NCBI GenBank assembly: GCA_015654695.1
Contig: JAATGJ010000075.1
Span: 1-54,476, forward strand
Length of the DNA: 54,476 bases
Source: Chitinophagales bacterium
Lineage (GTDB): Bacteria > Bacteroidota > Bacteroidia > Chitinophagales > Chitinophagaceae
Direction of reading: 5' to 3'
The position numbers were made by a program, and so were the translations under genes. Positions 1 to 9,345 of this stretch are shown piece after piece. Under the pieces are notes generated by a model. The model was not told where the DNA came from. It did no database searches and saw nothing but the letters and a program-made list of their open reading frames with translations. The number at the start of each line of letters is the position of its first letter. The stretch's first letter is position 1.

Positions 1-415
1 AAACCATCAAAGTATCGGAGTCTCCGTCTTTGCGAGGGCTGCCAGGTGAGTGCTGAATCATAAAGAATGCTGAGGACAGACCGAAGCAATCTGAAAACAA
101 TGTAGTAAATTTCTTTTCTTCTCCGTAGTGCGACGAGTCCCGCAACCACATTCATTTTGCTTGCAGAGTATGCTGGCGAAGACATCGCCTTTGAAGAGAG
201 AAGGCACCCGGCATGGAATGGTAAGATTGCTTCGGCTTGCTGGCAACAAATAGTACATTTCAAAAATCATTTCAGCAAGGCTCGCAAAGACGGAGACTCC
301 GGTGTTACGGGAAACCATCAAAGTATCGGAGTCTTCGTCTTTGCGAGGGCTGCCGGCAGAGTGCGGAATCATAAAGATTACTGAGGGCAGACCGAAGCAA
401 TCTGACAATACGATG
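1..415. repeat. Cluster of three copies of an interspersed repeat
   Basis: Two direct copies (about 1-102 and 312-414) and one inverted partial copy (about 226-301) of a roughly 100-base element. One end carries cggagtctccgtctttgcga and the other ccgaagcaatct, with 45-55 variable bases between. The two direct copies are nearly identical over their whole length. Similar non-coding elements ending in cgaagcaatct occur widely in Bacteroidota; this is recalled, not searched. Open frames crossing the block follow the repeat and do not look like genes. Positions 416-663 show no gene. Confidence 0.8.
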
Positions 416-663
416 ATAGATTTCTTTCTTTGCAGTATGTTTTCTTCATCGCAATTTATTTTCAGAGTTAGAAAGAATCTTGGAGGCATGCCGATAGCAT
501 AACGAACAGCATCGGTATTGGTGTCATTTCTTGTTCCCTATTTATGAAATTGAACAAAGAAGAAAGAATATCCTAACTCTGCTATTGGACTTATAGTAGC
601 ACTGCCGCTGGCTATATAATCATCTATCTTCAAATCAACTCATCCCCAAATCTCCAAATCAAC

Positions 664-671
664 TATCTTTG
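664..671 (+). promoter_or_regulatory. Putative -7 promoter box of prfB (TATCTTTG)
   Basis: TATCTTTG fits the Bacteroidota -7 consensus TAnnTTTG and lies five bases before the prfB ATG. No clear TTTG -33 box is seen. If used, transcription would begin at or next to the start codon, giving a leaderless or nearly leaderless mRNA. Confidence 0.5.
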
Positions 672-676
672 CGCCC

Positions 677-1769
677 ATGACAACAGAAAAGATACAGGAA
701 ATGAGGGAACGGGTAACCGTCCTAAGGAGGTTTCTTTGACGTCGAAAACCGACGATATAAAATTGATGAACACAAACAGCTCTCGCTGAGTCCCGGTTTC
801 TGGGATGATAACAAACGGGCTACCGAAATTCTTAAGAACATCAAGCTGAATGAGTATTGGGTAAAAATGTATGAGCAGACAGAGTCTGCCGTAGAAGACT
901 TTGCCGTACTCTTTGAGTTTTGGAAAGGGGGAGATGCCACGGAAGAAGAAACCAAAGAAGCCTTTCAAAAAGCTACCACACTAATAGAAGAAGCAGAGTT
1001 CAAAGCGACCTTAAATGAACCGGAAGATCCGCTGCCTGCAGTATTGCAGATCAATTCCGGCGCAGGTGGTACGGAAAGCCAGGACTGGGCGGAGATGCTG
1101 GCCCGTATGTACCGCATGTACGGAGAAAAGCAGGGCTGGACAGTAACGGAATTGGATTGGGTATGGGGTGACGGAGCAGGTATCAAAACAGCTACATTAC
1201 AATTTGATGGTCCGTTTGCGTATGGTTTTCTGAAAGCGGAGAGTGGTGTCCATCGTTTGGTACGTATCTCACCGTTTGACAGTAATGCGCGGCGACATAC
1301 TTCTTTTGTTTCTGTATTTGCGTATCCGTTAGTAGACGATTCAATTAAAATAGAAATAAAACCAGCGGATGTAAAAATGGAAACATCCCGTAGCGGTGGC
1401 GCCGGTGGCCAGAATGTAAATAAGGTAGAAACAAAAGTTCAGTTGACGCATATTCCAACGGGTATCGTAGTAGTATGCCAGCAGGACAGATCCCAATTAG
1501 GCAACCGGGAAATGGCGATGGAGATGTTAAGGAGCCGTTTGTATGAACTGGAACTGCGCAAACGAAACGAAGCGAAAGATGCTGTCAACAGTTCAAAGAA
1601 AAAGATAGAGTGGGGCAGCCAGATACGTTCTTATGTTTTTCATCCGTATAAGATGATCAAAGACCACCGCACGGATTATGAAGTAGGTAATGTAGGGCCG
1701 GTAATGGATGGGGAACTGGATGGATTTATTAAGGCGTATTTGATGGCGGAGAAGGAGACGAGTACGTAA
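677..1769 (+). CDS. prfB: Peptide chain release factor 2, with programmed +1 frameshift
   Basis: RF2 recognises UGA and UAA stop codons in the ribosomal A site and triggers peptide release. The gene starts at ATG 677, reads 20 codons, meets TGA at 737-739, and continues in the +1 frame from GAC 738 to the stop ending at 1769. This gives 363 residues, close to the usual 365. The codon-recognition tripeptide S-P-F falls at about residues 198-200 and the peptidyl-hydrolysis motif GGQ at about 243-245. A shorter frame starting at ATG 867 would lack the first 63 residues and is not the real product. The cytosolic protein is monocistronic here; pruA follows 120 bases later. Confidence 0.97.
725..740 (+). 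promoter_or_regulatory. prfB programmed +1 frameshift site
   Basis: The in-frame codons are AGG AGG TTT CTT TGA C. An anti-Shine-Dalgarno-pairing AGGAGG lies three bases before the slippery CTT, which is followed by TGA and C. This is the known RF2 autoregulation signal: when RF2 is scarce the ribosome pauses at UGA and the P-site tRNA slips from CUU to UUU, so decoding resumes at GAC. Confidence 0.96.
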
Positions 1770-1776
1770 TTCTTTT

Positions 1777-1860
1777 TTACCGCAAAGACACGAAGTCTAC
1801 GCAAAGAAGCAAAGATTTCTTTGCGTTCTTCTGTATTAAACTTAGCGACTTTTGCGGTTA
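1777..1860. repeat. Imperfect inverted repeat between prfB and pruA
   Basis: The left arm ttaccgcaaagacacgaag (1777-1795) pairs imperfectly with cttagcgacttttgcggtta (1841-1860). An inner pair acgcaaaga/tctttgcgt makes a second short stem. It may serve as the prfB 3' end or be one of the small palindromic repeats found elsewhere in this window (10409-10467, 15432-15493). There is no clean U-tract. Confidence 0.6.
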
Positions 1861-1889
1861 AATTTTAATATAAATTTTAAACTGCATAT

Positions 1890-3521
1890 ATGAGTGCAGG
1901 AACTTTCTCTTATCCCATGCCTGTCAATGAACCTGTATTAAGTTATGCTCCCGGTTCACCTGAAAAGAAAAGATTAAAAGAAGTATTGGCTGAGCTAAAG
2001 AAAACGCAGGCGGATGTTCCGATGTATATCGGCAGCAAAGAATTAAGAACGAATAAAAAAGTGGCGATGCATCCGCCGCATGAGATCGCCCATACACTCG
2101 GTTATTTTCATGCGGGAGAAGAGAAACATGTACAACTGGCGGTAGATGCTGCTTTAGCTGTTAAAGAAAGCTGGGCGAATATGAGCTGGGAAAACCGGGC
2201 AGCCATATTTTTGAAAGCGGCTGACCTGATGGCGACAAAATATCGGCCGTATATGAATGGTACGACGATGCTCGGGCAAAGCAAGAATGCTTACCAGGCG
2301 GAGATAGATGCAGCCTGCGAACTGATAGACTTTTTACGTTTCAATGTTCATTTTCTTTCTGAGATATATAAACAACAACCAATTAGCAGTCCGGGTATGC
2401 ACAACAGGATGGAGTATCGCCCGCTGGAAGGATTTGTTTTAGCTATCACACCGTTCAACTTTACAGCAATTGGCGGCAACCTTCCCACATCTGCCGCCAT
2501 GTGTGGTAATGTAGTGGTATGGAAACCGGCCAATACACAGGTGTATTCCGCACAAATGACGATGCGTATATTAAAAGAAGCGGGTTTGCCTGATGGCGTT
2601 ATCAATTTAATTTATGTTGACGGGCCTACTTTGGGTAAGATATGTTTCAATCATAAAGATTTTGCCGGGGTACATTTTACAGGATCAACAGGTGTGTTCA
2701 ATACAATGTGGGAGACGATAGGTAAGAATATGGCAATGTATAAATCATACCCGCGCATTGTGGGAGAAACAGGAGGAAAGGATTTTGTGATCGCACATAA
2801 GAGTGCAGACCCGGATACAGTGGCTACTGCGTTGTTAAGAGGCGCTTTTGAATTCCAGGGACAAAAATGTTCTGCTGCGTCAAGGGCTTATATTCCTTCC
2901 AATATTGCGGAGGAAGTAAAAAAGAAGGTGGTAGCCGGTGTGAAGAGCTTTAAAATGGGAACTACGGAAGACTTTACCAACTTCATTAACGCTGTGATTG
3001 ATGAAAAGAGCTTTGATAAGATCAAATCCTATATTGATGATGCAAAGAAAGATCCCAAGGCGGAGATATGGGTAGGAGGTAAGTGTGATAAAAAAGATGG
3101 TTACTTTATTCAGCCAACCGTGATAGAAGCAAAGAACCCGAAGTATGTAACGATGTGCGAAGAGATATTCGGACCGGTATTGACAGTATATGTTTATCCC
3201 GCTAATAGTTTTGAAAAAACACTGGAATTAGTTGATAGCACTTCTCCTTATGCATTAACAGGTTCCATCATTTCGCAGGACAGGGCGGCAGTAGAATTAG
3301 CCACCAATAAGTTAAGAAATGCAGCCGGCAATTTTTATATCAACGATAAACCTACGGGAGCAGTAGTAGGCCAACAACCCTTTGGTGGCGCACGGGCAAG
3401 TGGTACGAATGATAAAGCAGGAAGTATTTTAAATCTTTATCGCTGGCTGAGTGCAAGAACGATCAAAGAAACATTTAATCCGCCTGTGGATTATGCCTAT
3501 CCTTTTTTGCAGGAGAAATAG
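1890..3521 (+). CDS. pruA: L-glutamate gamma-semialdehyde (1-pyrroline-5-carboxylate) dehydrogenase
   Basis: Oxidises glutamate gamma-semialdehyde, formed from pyrroline-5-carboxylate, to glutamate with NAD+. This is the second step of proline breakdown. The 543-residue length is that of the stand-alone RocA/PruA enzymes. An aldehyde dehydrogenase fold is shown by the FTGSTGVF cofactor-loop motif, the ETGGKDFV segment carrying the catalytic Glu, and FQGQKCSAASR with the nucleophilic Cys at about residue 327. No proline dehydrogenase domain or gene is adjacent, so the first step is encoded elsewhere. The start ATG 1890 follows an AT-rich leader; no strong Shine-Dalgarno is seen, as is usual in Bacteroidota. 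Confidence 0.95.
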   Translation: MSAGTFSYPMPVNEPVLSYAPGSPEKKRLKEVLAELKKTQADVPMYIGSKELRTNKKVAMHPPHEIAHTLGYFHAGEEKHVQLAVDAALAVKESWANMSWENRAAIFLKAADLMATKYRPYMNGTTMLGQSKNAYQAEIDAACELIDFLRFNVHFLSEIYKQQPISSPGMHNRMEYRPLEGFVLAITPFNFTAIGGNLPTSAAMCGNVVVWKPANTQVYSAQMTMRILKEAGLPDGVINLIYVDGPTLGKICFNHKDFAGVHFTGSTGVFNTMWETIGKNMAMYKSYPRIVGETGGKDFVIAHKSADPDTVATALLRGAFEFQGQKCSAASRAYIPSNIAEEVKKKVVAGVKSFKMGTTEDFTNFINAVIDEKSFDKIKSYIDDAKKDPKAEIWVGGKCDKKDGYFIQPTVIEAKNPKYVTMCEEIFGPVLTVYVYPANSFEKTLELVDSTSPYALTGSIISQDRAAVELATNKLRNAAGNFYINDKPTGAVVGQQPFGGARASGTNDKAGSILNLYRWLSARTIKETFNPPVDYAYPFLQEK

Positions 3522-3652
3522 ATTTCCCACTAAGCCCCGAAGAACACAAAGGATATTCACTCACCCGGATTTGTTTTCATAGTGTATAAAATAAGAAAAG
3601 ATTACCAGTTTCCTGGTGACCCCATTAATCTCATAAATCGCGGTACAGGGCA

Positions 3653-5056
3653 CTATAGATGTATCGCCTCACCATACGCCACTTCTATCGCATCTTTCAC
3701 ACTTTCGCTGATAGTAGGATGCGGGTGTATGCTGTTCAGTACTTCATGATAAGTGGTTTCTAACTTTCTTCCCAGTACTGTTTCAATAATTATTTCTGTT
3801 ACGTTGTAGCCGATCATGTGTGTGCCGAGCCATTCGCCGTATTTAGCATCAAAGATCACTTTGATGAATCCTTCCAGGTGCCCGGCGGCAGAAGCTTTAC
3901 CACTTGCACTTAACGGGAACTTACCCACTTTGATTTCATAACCGGCATCTTTCGCCTGTTTTTCCGTATAACCGACAGACGCTATCTCGGGAACACAATA
4001 AGTACAGCCGGGTACATTATTATAATCCAACGCCTCTGGTTTGTGATTATTTTTTTTCTCATTAAAAGCAATGGCTTCTGCGCAGATAATACCTTCTTTA
4101 CTGGCTACATGCGCCAATGCCTGGCCCGGAGCGCAATCACCGATAGCATAAATACCCGGTACATTTGTTTGATAGTATTTGTCAACGACTACCCGGCCTT
4201 TATCGGTTTTAATGCCCATTTCTTCCAAACCAATTCCTTCGAGATTAGCCGTTACACCTACGGCGCTTAATAGTATATCAGCTTCCAGTATCTTTTCACC
4301 ATCCGCTGTTTTTACTTTTGCTTTGACACCATTGCCGGATACATCCACAGAAGTGACTTCGCTGCTGGTTAAAATATCAATACCCTGTTTCTTTAAATTC
4401 TTTTCGAGTTCTTTTGAAATGTCTTCATCTTCCACCGGTACTACTCTCGGTAAAAATTCAACAATGGTAACTTTTGTTCCCATGCTATTGTAGAAATAAC
4501 CAAACTCCACTCCGATGGCGCCACTGCCCACTACAATGATGGATTTAGGCTGTGAAGGCAGGTTCATTGCTTCGCGGTAGCCGATTATCTTTTTGCCGTC
4601 AATCTTCATCGTGGGTAATTCACGGCTCCTTGCACCAGTTGCAATGATGATATGTTTTGCTTCCACCGTTTGTTTTTTACCATCAGCCCCGGTTACATCC
4701 ACTTTCCCTTTGCCCGTTATTTTACCAAAGCCTATCACTACGTCTATCTTATTCTTCCGCATCAGGAACTGAACGCCTTTGCTCATTTTATCCGCCACAC
4801 CACGACTTCTTTTTATTACAGCGCTAAAATCCGGGGTACCGCTGGCTTCTATGCCATAGTCTTTAGCGTGTTTGATATATTCATTTACCTGGGCGCTTTT
4901 CAGCAATGCCTTGGTAGGAATGCAACCCCAGTTGAGGCAGATACCACCGAGACTTTCTTTTTCAATGATCGCTGTCTTAAATCCTAACTGTGATGCACGG
5001 ATAGCCGCCACATAACCACCGGGGCCGCTGCCGATCACAACTACATCGTATGCCAT
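3653..5056 (-). CDS. lpdA: Dihydrolipoyl dehydrogenase (E3 component)
   Basis: FAD enzyme that reoxidises the lipoyl arms of 2-oxoacid dehydrogenase complexes and the glycine cleavage system, passing electrons to NAD+. The 467 residues show an N-terminal FAD dinucleotide motif (GSGPGGYVAA), the redox-active pair in GGICLNWGCIPTK (C40 and C45), a second nucleotide-binding motif (GSGAIGVEFG, about residues 177-186), the FAD-contact segment YAIGD, and the C-terminal HPHPTISE with the catalytic His. It stands alone; no E1 or E2 gene is in the window. Its leader contains a palindrome followed by a T-run (5081-5107). Confidence 0.96.
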   Translation of the reverse strand: MAYDVVVIGSGPGGYVAAIRASQLGFKTAIIEKESLGGICLNWGCIPTKALLKSAQVNEYIKHAKDYGIEASGTPDFSAVIKRSRGVADKMSKGVQFLMRKNKIDVVIGFGKITGKGKVDVTGADGKKQTVEAKHIIIATGARSRELPTMKIDGKKIIGYREAMNLPSQPKSIIVVGSGAIGVEFGYFYNSMGTKVTIVEFLPRVVPVEDEDISKELEKNLKKQGIDILTSSEVTSVDVSGNGVKAKVKTADGEKILEADILLSAVGVTANLEGIGLEEMGIKTDKGRVVVDKYYQTNVPGIYAIGDCAPGQALAHVASKEGIICAEAIAFNEKKNNHKPEALDYNNVPGCTYCVPEIASVGYTEKQAKDAGYEIKVGKFPLSASGKASAAGHLEGFIKVIFDAKYGEWLGTHMIGYNVTEIIIETVLGRKLETTYHEVLNSIHPHPTISESVKDAIEVAYGEAIHL

Positions 5057-5670
5057 ATTTTAATTAATTAGTTGATAAGTAAAAAGGCCTGCCTGTCGGT
5101 AGGCAGGTTGATCAATAACGAGGTGCGAAGTTATCTGAAAACAGGGAATCGTGCAAAAAGGGGGAGCAAGGTTATTTATGAAGCCGGCACCTGCTCTATT
5201 AATAAGCGGGAACTACAGAATTTACCCTCGTCCAGCTTCTTTGGACCCAGGGAAATAAGTCCAGGGGATGGATGACCCGGAAACTCAAACCCCTCCAGGG
5301 GTCATAGTCTTATTGGATTTTTTAATACCGGCATTAGGAAATTTACGTGGAAATAAAAGAGCAATAACGTTTGAATTTTATTTTTAACGCCGTACTTTGT
5401 TCGCTACTCCCGGCTAAGCCGGCAATCCCTGGTCCTTTTGAATAAATCACCCGGAATTCATTTCACTTTCGCACAAACAGGCACATTGAACCTGCTATTT
5501 ATACAATAGCCGGAATGTGATTTGTTGAATTGGGAAAAATTCTTTTATCGAAAGAAGAATATCCAATATTTCCAGCATCAATTTCCAGTATTATCTCATC
5601 TTTCGCAACTACGATCAACCTTACTATTCAATACTAGGAATAAACCGGTTAATTCAAAAAACAGAATAGT
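5057..5670. other. Gene-free stretch between lpdA and the next gene
   Basis: No convincing coding sequence. The part nearest lpdA is its leader, with the palindrome described separately. Around 5268-5306 a short tgaccc/gggtca inverted repeat is visible. Approaching 5671 there is no exact TAnnTTTG box. The rest shows no recognisable feature. Confidence 0.5.
5081..5107 (-). promoter_or_regulatory. Terminator-like palindrome in the lpdA leader
   Basis: On the minus strand CCTGCCT, a six-base loop and AGGCAGG are followed by CCTTTTT, ending 24 bases before the lpdA ATG. It has the shape of an intrinsic terminator inside a 5' leader. It is also a relative of the CCTGCC palindrome inserted in the histidine kinase gene at 45231-45251, so it may simply be a repeat copy. 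Confidence 0.45.
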
Positions 5671-6174
5671 ATGATACGTACCCCATTATTATTAGTATCG
5701 CTGGCAGCAGTGTTTATTTGTCATTCACAGGGCCCGGCTGAAGACTTAAAGAAATTAAGAAAAAAACGGATTACAAATTATGCCGTTACCGGGTCGCTGG
5801 TTATGCTGGCAGGTGCAGCAGACGGCATTAACCAGGCTTTGCAGTTTCAGTATCCCGGGTTTAAAAAAGCTTTTCCCCATGCAAACGATAAGTTCTGGAA
5901 ACCCGCAGTAAGCGGAGCCAATAAATATAAGAATGGCGATCCCGCGCAAGGCGCCAAATTTCCGGGCAGTAAGACATGGCTTGTATTTACAACCGATGGT
6001 TACCACCTGACCAGGTTCACCGATCATCTTTTTATGGCAGGGGCGGTAGCATTTAAAATAGCAGGCCATGAAAAAAAGAAATGGTATATATATGTCGCGG
6101 AAGCGGCAGGTCACTGGCTGATGAACCGTGTAGGATTTTGCCTGACATATGACCGGTTTACTTCTTATCCATAA
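5671..6174 (+). CDS. Conserved hypothetical protein with signal peptide
   Basis: 167 residues with an N-terminal secretion signal (MIRTPLLLVSLAAVFICHSQ) and a hydrophobic glycine/alanine-rich segment (about 37-50) that could be a membrane helix. A second weakly hydrophobic stretch (about 117-130, HLFMAGAVAFKIAG) and an aromatic, conserved-looking C-terminus (AGHWLMNRVGFCLTYDR) follow. I do not recognise a named family. The pattern suggests an envelope protein, perhaps with two membrane-associated helices. It is isolated, with 614 bases before it and a decayed peptidase fragment after it. Confidence 0.7.
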   Translation: MIRTPLLLVSLAAVFICHSQGPAEDLKKLRKKRITNYAVTGSLVMLAGAADGINQALQFQYPGFKKAFPHANDKFWKPAVSGANKYKNGDPAQGAKFPGSKTWLVFTTDGYHLTRFTDHLFMAGAVAFKIAGHEKKKWYIYVAEAAGHWLMNRVGFCLTYDRFTSYP

Positions 6175-6281
6175 AGACTACGGTCATAGCAGCTATATAA
6201 AAGCCGGCGATCATCCGTCGGCTATCCTTTTTCATAACCTCCTGTCACAAACAGGTAAGGACAGGACATCTATTTTCAGTA

Positions 6282-6497
6282 ATGTTGCTCATTAAACTAT
6301 TACTATGCGCAGTACGGTATCTTATTTATTGCGTTATTCTTAGTTTTCAATTTGTCCATGCGCAGGAGTTATTCGCTTCCCGTGATGTTCAAAAAGTATT
6401 TAAAAAAGAAACAAGATCGCCGACGGAAAGGCCTGAAAGAATTACTGTCAGGATTACGGGTGTTATGCTCCGGGAAACAAGAAAGAGTTTTGATTAA
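6282..6497 (+). pseudogene. Decayed N-terminal fragment of an M1-type peptidase
   Basis: The frame encodes a hydrophobic N-terminus ending HAQ, then ELFASRDVQKVFKKETRSPT. This lines up with the start of the intact neighbour at 6595 (AQ, then RLLPTPRNIQATYDKGTRSIT) with about nine identities in 23. Just after this the match continues in another frame: KNYCQD corresponds to KNYWQN of the neighbour, separated by an in-frame TGA. The likeliest reading is the remnant of a tandem paralogue. A genuine short secreted protein is less likely. Confidence 0.55.
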
Positions 6498-6594
6498 ATC
6501 CATAACGGTACATCATCGCAGGGAAAACAATTAATCCTTTACGCCAGGGCGGGAAAACTAATCGCTAAATTGCATCCTACTTAAAAAAACCTCT

Positions 6595-8457
6595 ATGCGT
6601 TTTATCCTATTTATCGCCGTATTTCTTTTAAGTATCGCGGTTACTGCACAACGATTATTACCTACACCACGAAACATACAGGCCACTTATGATAAGGGTA
6701 CACGATCAATAACCGGCATGCCGGGTAAGAATTACTGGCAGAATACCGCTGATTATGATCTTAAAATAAATTTTGATCCTGCCAGCCGATTGCTTACTGG
6801 TATAGTTGATATAAGTTATACTAACAACAGTCCTGATACATTAAACCAGGTATGGTTCAAATTTTATCCCAATATTTATAAAAGGAACTCACCCCGGGAG
6901 TTCAAAGTAGCTGAAGATTTGTCGGACGGGCTGATGGTTGATTCTCTCTGGATCAATAACAGGATGACCAATACTTCCATCATTAATATTGATGCAACTA
7001 ATGCGAATATCAGGAGACAGACGCTGATGCCCGGTCAAAAGATCCAATTCAGGCTCGCGTATCATTATATACTTAACAAAGGTTCGCATAATCGTACAGG
7101 AGAAATAGAACCCGGCGCCGCTTTTATTGCTTACTTCTTTCCACGCATAGCTGTATATGATGATATTGATGGCTGGAATACTTATCCCTATACCGGTACG
7201 CAGGAATTTTATAATGACTTTTGCCATTTCTCCGCAGCTATTACCGTGCCTGCTGATTTTATTGTATGGGCAACAGGTGATCTGAAAAACGGAAGCGAAG
7301 TTTTATCGCCATTGTATTACCAGCGATTGCAGCAGGCTGAAAAGAATGACGCCATTATTAGTATCATTGATACATCCGATCTCAGGAAAGGTAACATCAC
7401 CTTAACCAACAAACCACATAACACATGGCATTTTGATGCAGATGATGTCACTGACTTTGCGTTTGCCACCAGTGATCATTATATCTGGCAGTCATCCAGC
7501 ATTGTCGTTGATCCAAAAACAAAAAGACGAACAAGGGTAGATGCTGCGTTCAACCCCGGGCATCATGATTATTTCTATGTGGCGGGCGATGCAAGAAAAA
7601 CTGTTGAAGCGATGAGTTATACTTTTCCTGCCTGGCCTTTTCCCTATCCGCATATCACTGTATTCGACGGACTGGACCAAATGGAGTACCCGATGATGGT
7701 GAATGATAACCCGGTACTGGACCGAACACAAAGTATCACACTTACCGATCACGAAGTATTTCATACCATGTTCCCGTTTTATATGGGCACTAATGAAACC
7801 AAGTATGCCTGGATGGATGAAGGATGGGCCACCCTCGGGGAGTGGCTTATTTCACCGATGATAGACAGCGCTATCATTGATGAATATGGTGTAGGCTCTG
7901 TTGCATTCAATGCCGGTAATGAGACGGATCTTCCTGTCATCACCCTGAGTACTGAAATGAACAAGGGATATTTTACTAATGCCTATCCTAAACCCGCTAT
8001 GGGTTATTTGTATATAAAAGATATGCTGGGTGATGTTCTCTTTACCAAAGCTCTTCATCATTATATTGATCAATGGCGTGGCAAACACCCGATGCCCAAT
8101 GATTTTTTCTATAGCATGAATGAAGGCAGCGGCAAAAATCTGAACTGGTTCTGGAAAAAATGGTTCTTTGATAGCGGCATACCAGACCTGGCTATCACGT
8201 CAGTTAAAAAAGCAGGTAATAGTATAACAGCCATTATTACCGCCAAAGGAAGCAAACCTGTTCCGGTTGATCTTACTATATATTATAAAGACGGCAGCAT
8301 ACTAAAAATACACCGCAGCATTGCAGTATGGGAAAAAGGTGACAGCAGTACTAATATCCTTTTTACCGCCACTAAACCAGTTATCAAATTAGTGCTGGGC
8401 AACCCGCATACGCCTGACAGCAATGAAGAGAATAATGTATGGGAAATGAAACAATGA
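6595..8457 (+). CDS. Exported M1-family metallopeptidase
   Basis: 620 residues with a signal peptide ending about residue 19 (ITVTA-type, VTAQ). The zinc site is complete: HEVFH at 386-390 and the third ligand Glu at 409 in WMDEGWATLGEW, which is HEXXH-X18-E of gluzincins. Instead of the classical GxMEN exopeptidase motif it has DQMEYPMM at about 362-369, as in a Bacteroidota subgroup of M1-like proteins whose substrates are not established. Residues 50-250 would form the N-terminal beta-sandwich, and the end (about 530-620) a beta domain. Expected in the periplasm or on the surface, trimming peptides. Transcribed alone. Confidence 0.9.
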   Translation: MRFILFIAVFLLSIAVTAQRLLPTPRNIQATYDKGTRSITGMPGKNYWQNTADYDLKINFDPASRLLTGIVDISYTNNSPDTLNQVWFKFYPNIYKRNSPREFKVAEDLSDGLMVDSLWINNRMTNTSIINIDATNANIRRQTLMPGQKIQFRLAYHYILNKGSHNRTGEIEPGAAFIAYFFPRIAVYDDIDGWNTYPYTGTQEFYNDFCHFSAAITVPADFIVWATGDLKNGSEVLSPLYYQRLQQAEKNDAIISIIDTSDLRKGNITLTNKPHNTWHFDADDVTDFAFATSDHYIWQSSSIVVDPKTKRRTRVDAAFNPGHHDYFYVAGDARKTVEAMSYTFPAWPFPYPHITVFDGLDQMEYPMMVNDNPVLDRTQSITLTDHEVFHTMFPFYMGTNETKYAWMDEGWATLGEWLISPMIDSAIIDEYGVGSVAFNAGNETDLPVITLSTEMNKGYFTNAYPKPAMGYLYIKDMLGDVLFTKALHHYIDQWRGKHPMPNDFFYSMNEGSGKNLNWFWKKWFFDSGIPDLAITSVKKAGNSITAIITAKGSKPVPVDLTIYYKDGSILKIHRSIAVWEKGDSSTNILFTATKPVIKLVLGNPHTPDSNEENNVWEMKQ

Positions 8458-8730
8458 TTGATTGAAATCAAGTATTTCATTTCAGAATGATAGAGTTGGA
8501 ATTATAGTTGTCGTAAAACAACGACAGGTAGTAAATGGTAACACTTAGTAAGGGAAAAAAAGACAGGTTGATCATGGTTTTTACTGGAATAGATAATACC
8601 TTGAACACGTAAACAATTTTTAGGTCAAATTGATTTGTAACTAAAGGGCTCTATGGAAACAGGGGGCTCTTTTGTTTTTTACGGTTGTGAATGGTTGTAA
8701 TCAGCGTATCATTTTTGTTAGCGTGTATTT

Positions 8731-9123
8731 TCAGCTAACGACTACCTGCCCGCTGTAATAAGCAACTCTCACCCGTCTCTTTATCCCCGCTTCTCCATTG
8801 AGTGCCGGCATAGATATTTCAGCATTGATGGTGGCTTCGAAGAGAATGGCGCCAAGTTCTTTTAGCTTTTCTTCTGCTTCATTGAAATTTGCTGCTGCTG
8901 ATTTTGCTTCCTCCGCACAGACAATCATTTCCTGGTAAACTGCATAAATCTTATCCGCCTGTTCCAGGCTGTAGTTCTTTGCCTCTTCATGGTACATGGT
9001 CAGTTGCTTGTTATATTCTTTTTCGAGATCGTTTCTTTTTTTGGCGCAGCGTATGGATCTTTCTTTGTATTCAATATAATCTTTAATGATGTTTTCAATT
9101 GGGGAACCGGGAGTAGCTGTCAT
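8731..9123 (-). CDS. Hypothetical coiled-coil protein
   Basis: 130 residues, no signal peptide. Residues 10-95 are almost entirely charged heptads (KRNDLEKEYNKQL, EEAKSAAANFNEAEEKLKEL), suggesting a long helix or coiled coil. A short basic beta-like tail (GIKRRVRVAYYSGQVVVS) follows. No family recognised. The size and composition resemble small structural or phage-like accessory proteins, but nothing around it supports a phage. Both flanks are non-coding. Confidence 0.65.
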   Translation of the reverse strand: MTATPGSPIENIIKDYIEYKERSIRCAKKRNDLEKEYNKQLTMYHEEAKNYSLEQADKIYAVYQEMIVCAEEAKSAAANFNEAEEKLKELGAILFEATINAEISMPALNGEAGIKRRVRVAYYSGQVVVS

Positions 9124-9345
9124 AGTATGCTGTTTAGTTATTACTAAAACGGGTAAGCGTTTCTTTTAGTGTCTCCACGGTTCACCAGGTTTTGTTCTTG
9201 CATAATATGTAGTTGAAAACCAGTGCGGCTCCCGGCATGGTTTTTATTATACAGGGATGTATGCTATCGTATTACTATCAGCGGAGCTGGTAGTATTTCG
9301 GTGATTAATATCATTATTTTTAAAGAAGAGGAAAGAATAGGCGAT

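Noticed and set aside
58-502. Overlapping open frames of 66 to 143 residues on both strands
   Set aside because: They run through the repeat block, conflict with each other and have no recognisable protein features.
737-739. TGA in prfB as selenocysteine or as a disrupting stop
   Set aside because: The surrounding AGGAGG-N3-CTT-TGA-C and the continuation of RF2 in the +1 frame fit the known programmed frameshift.
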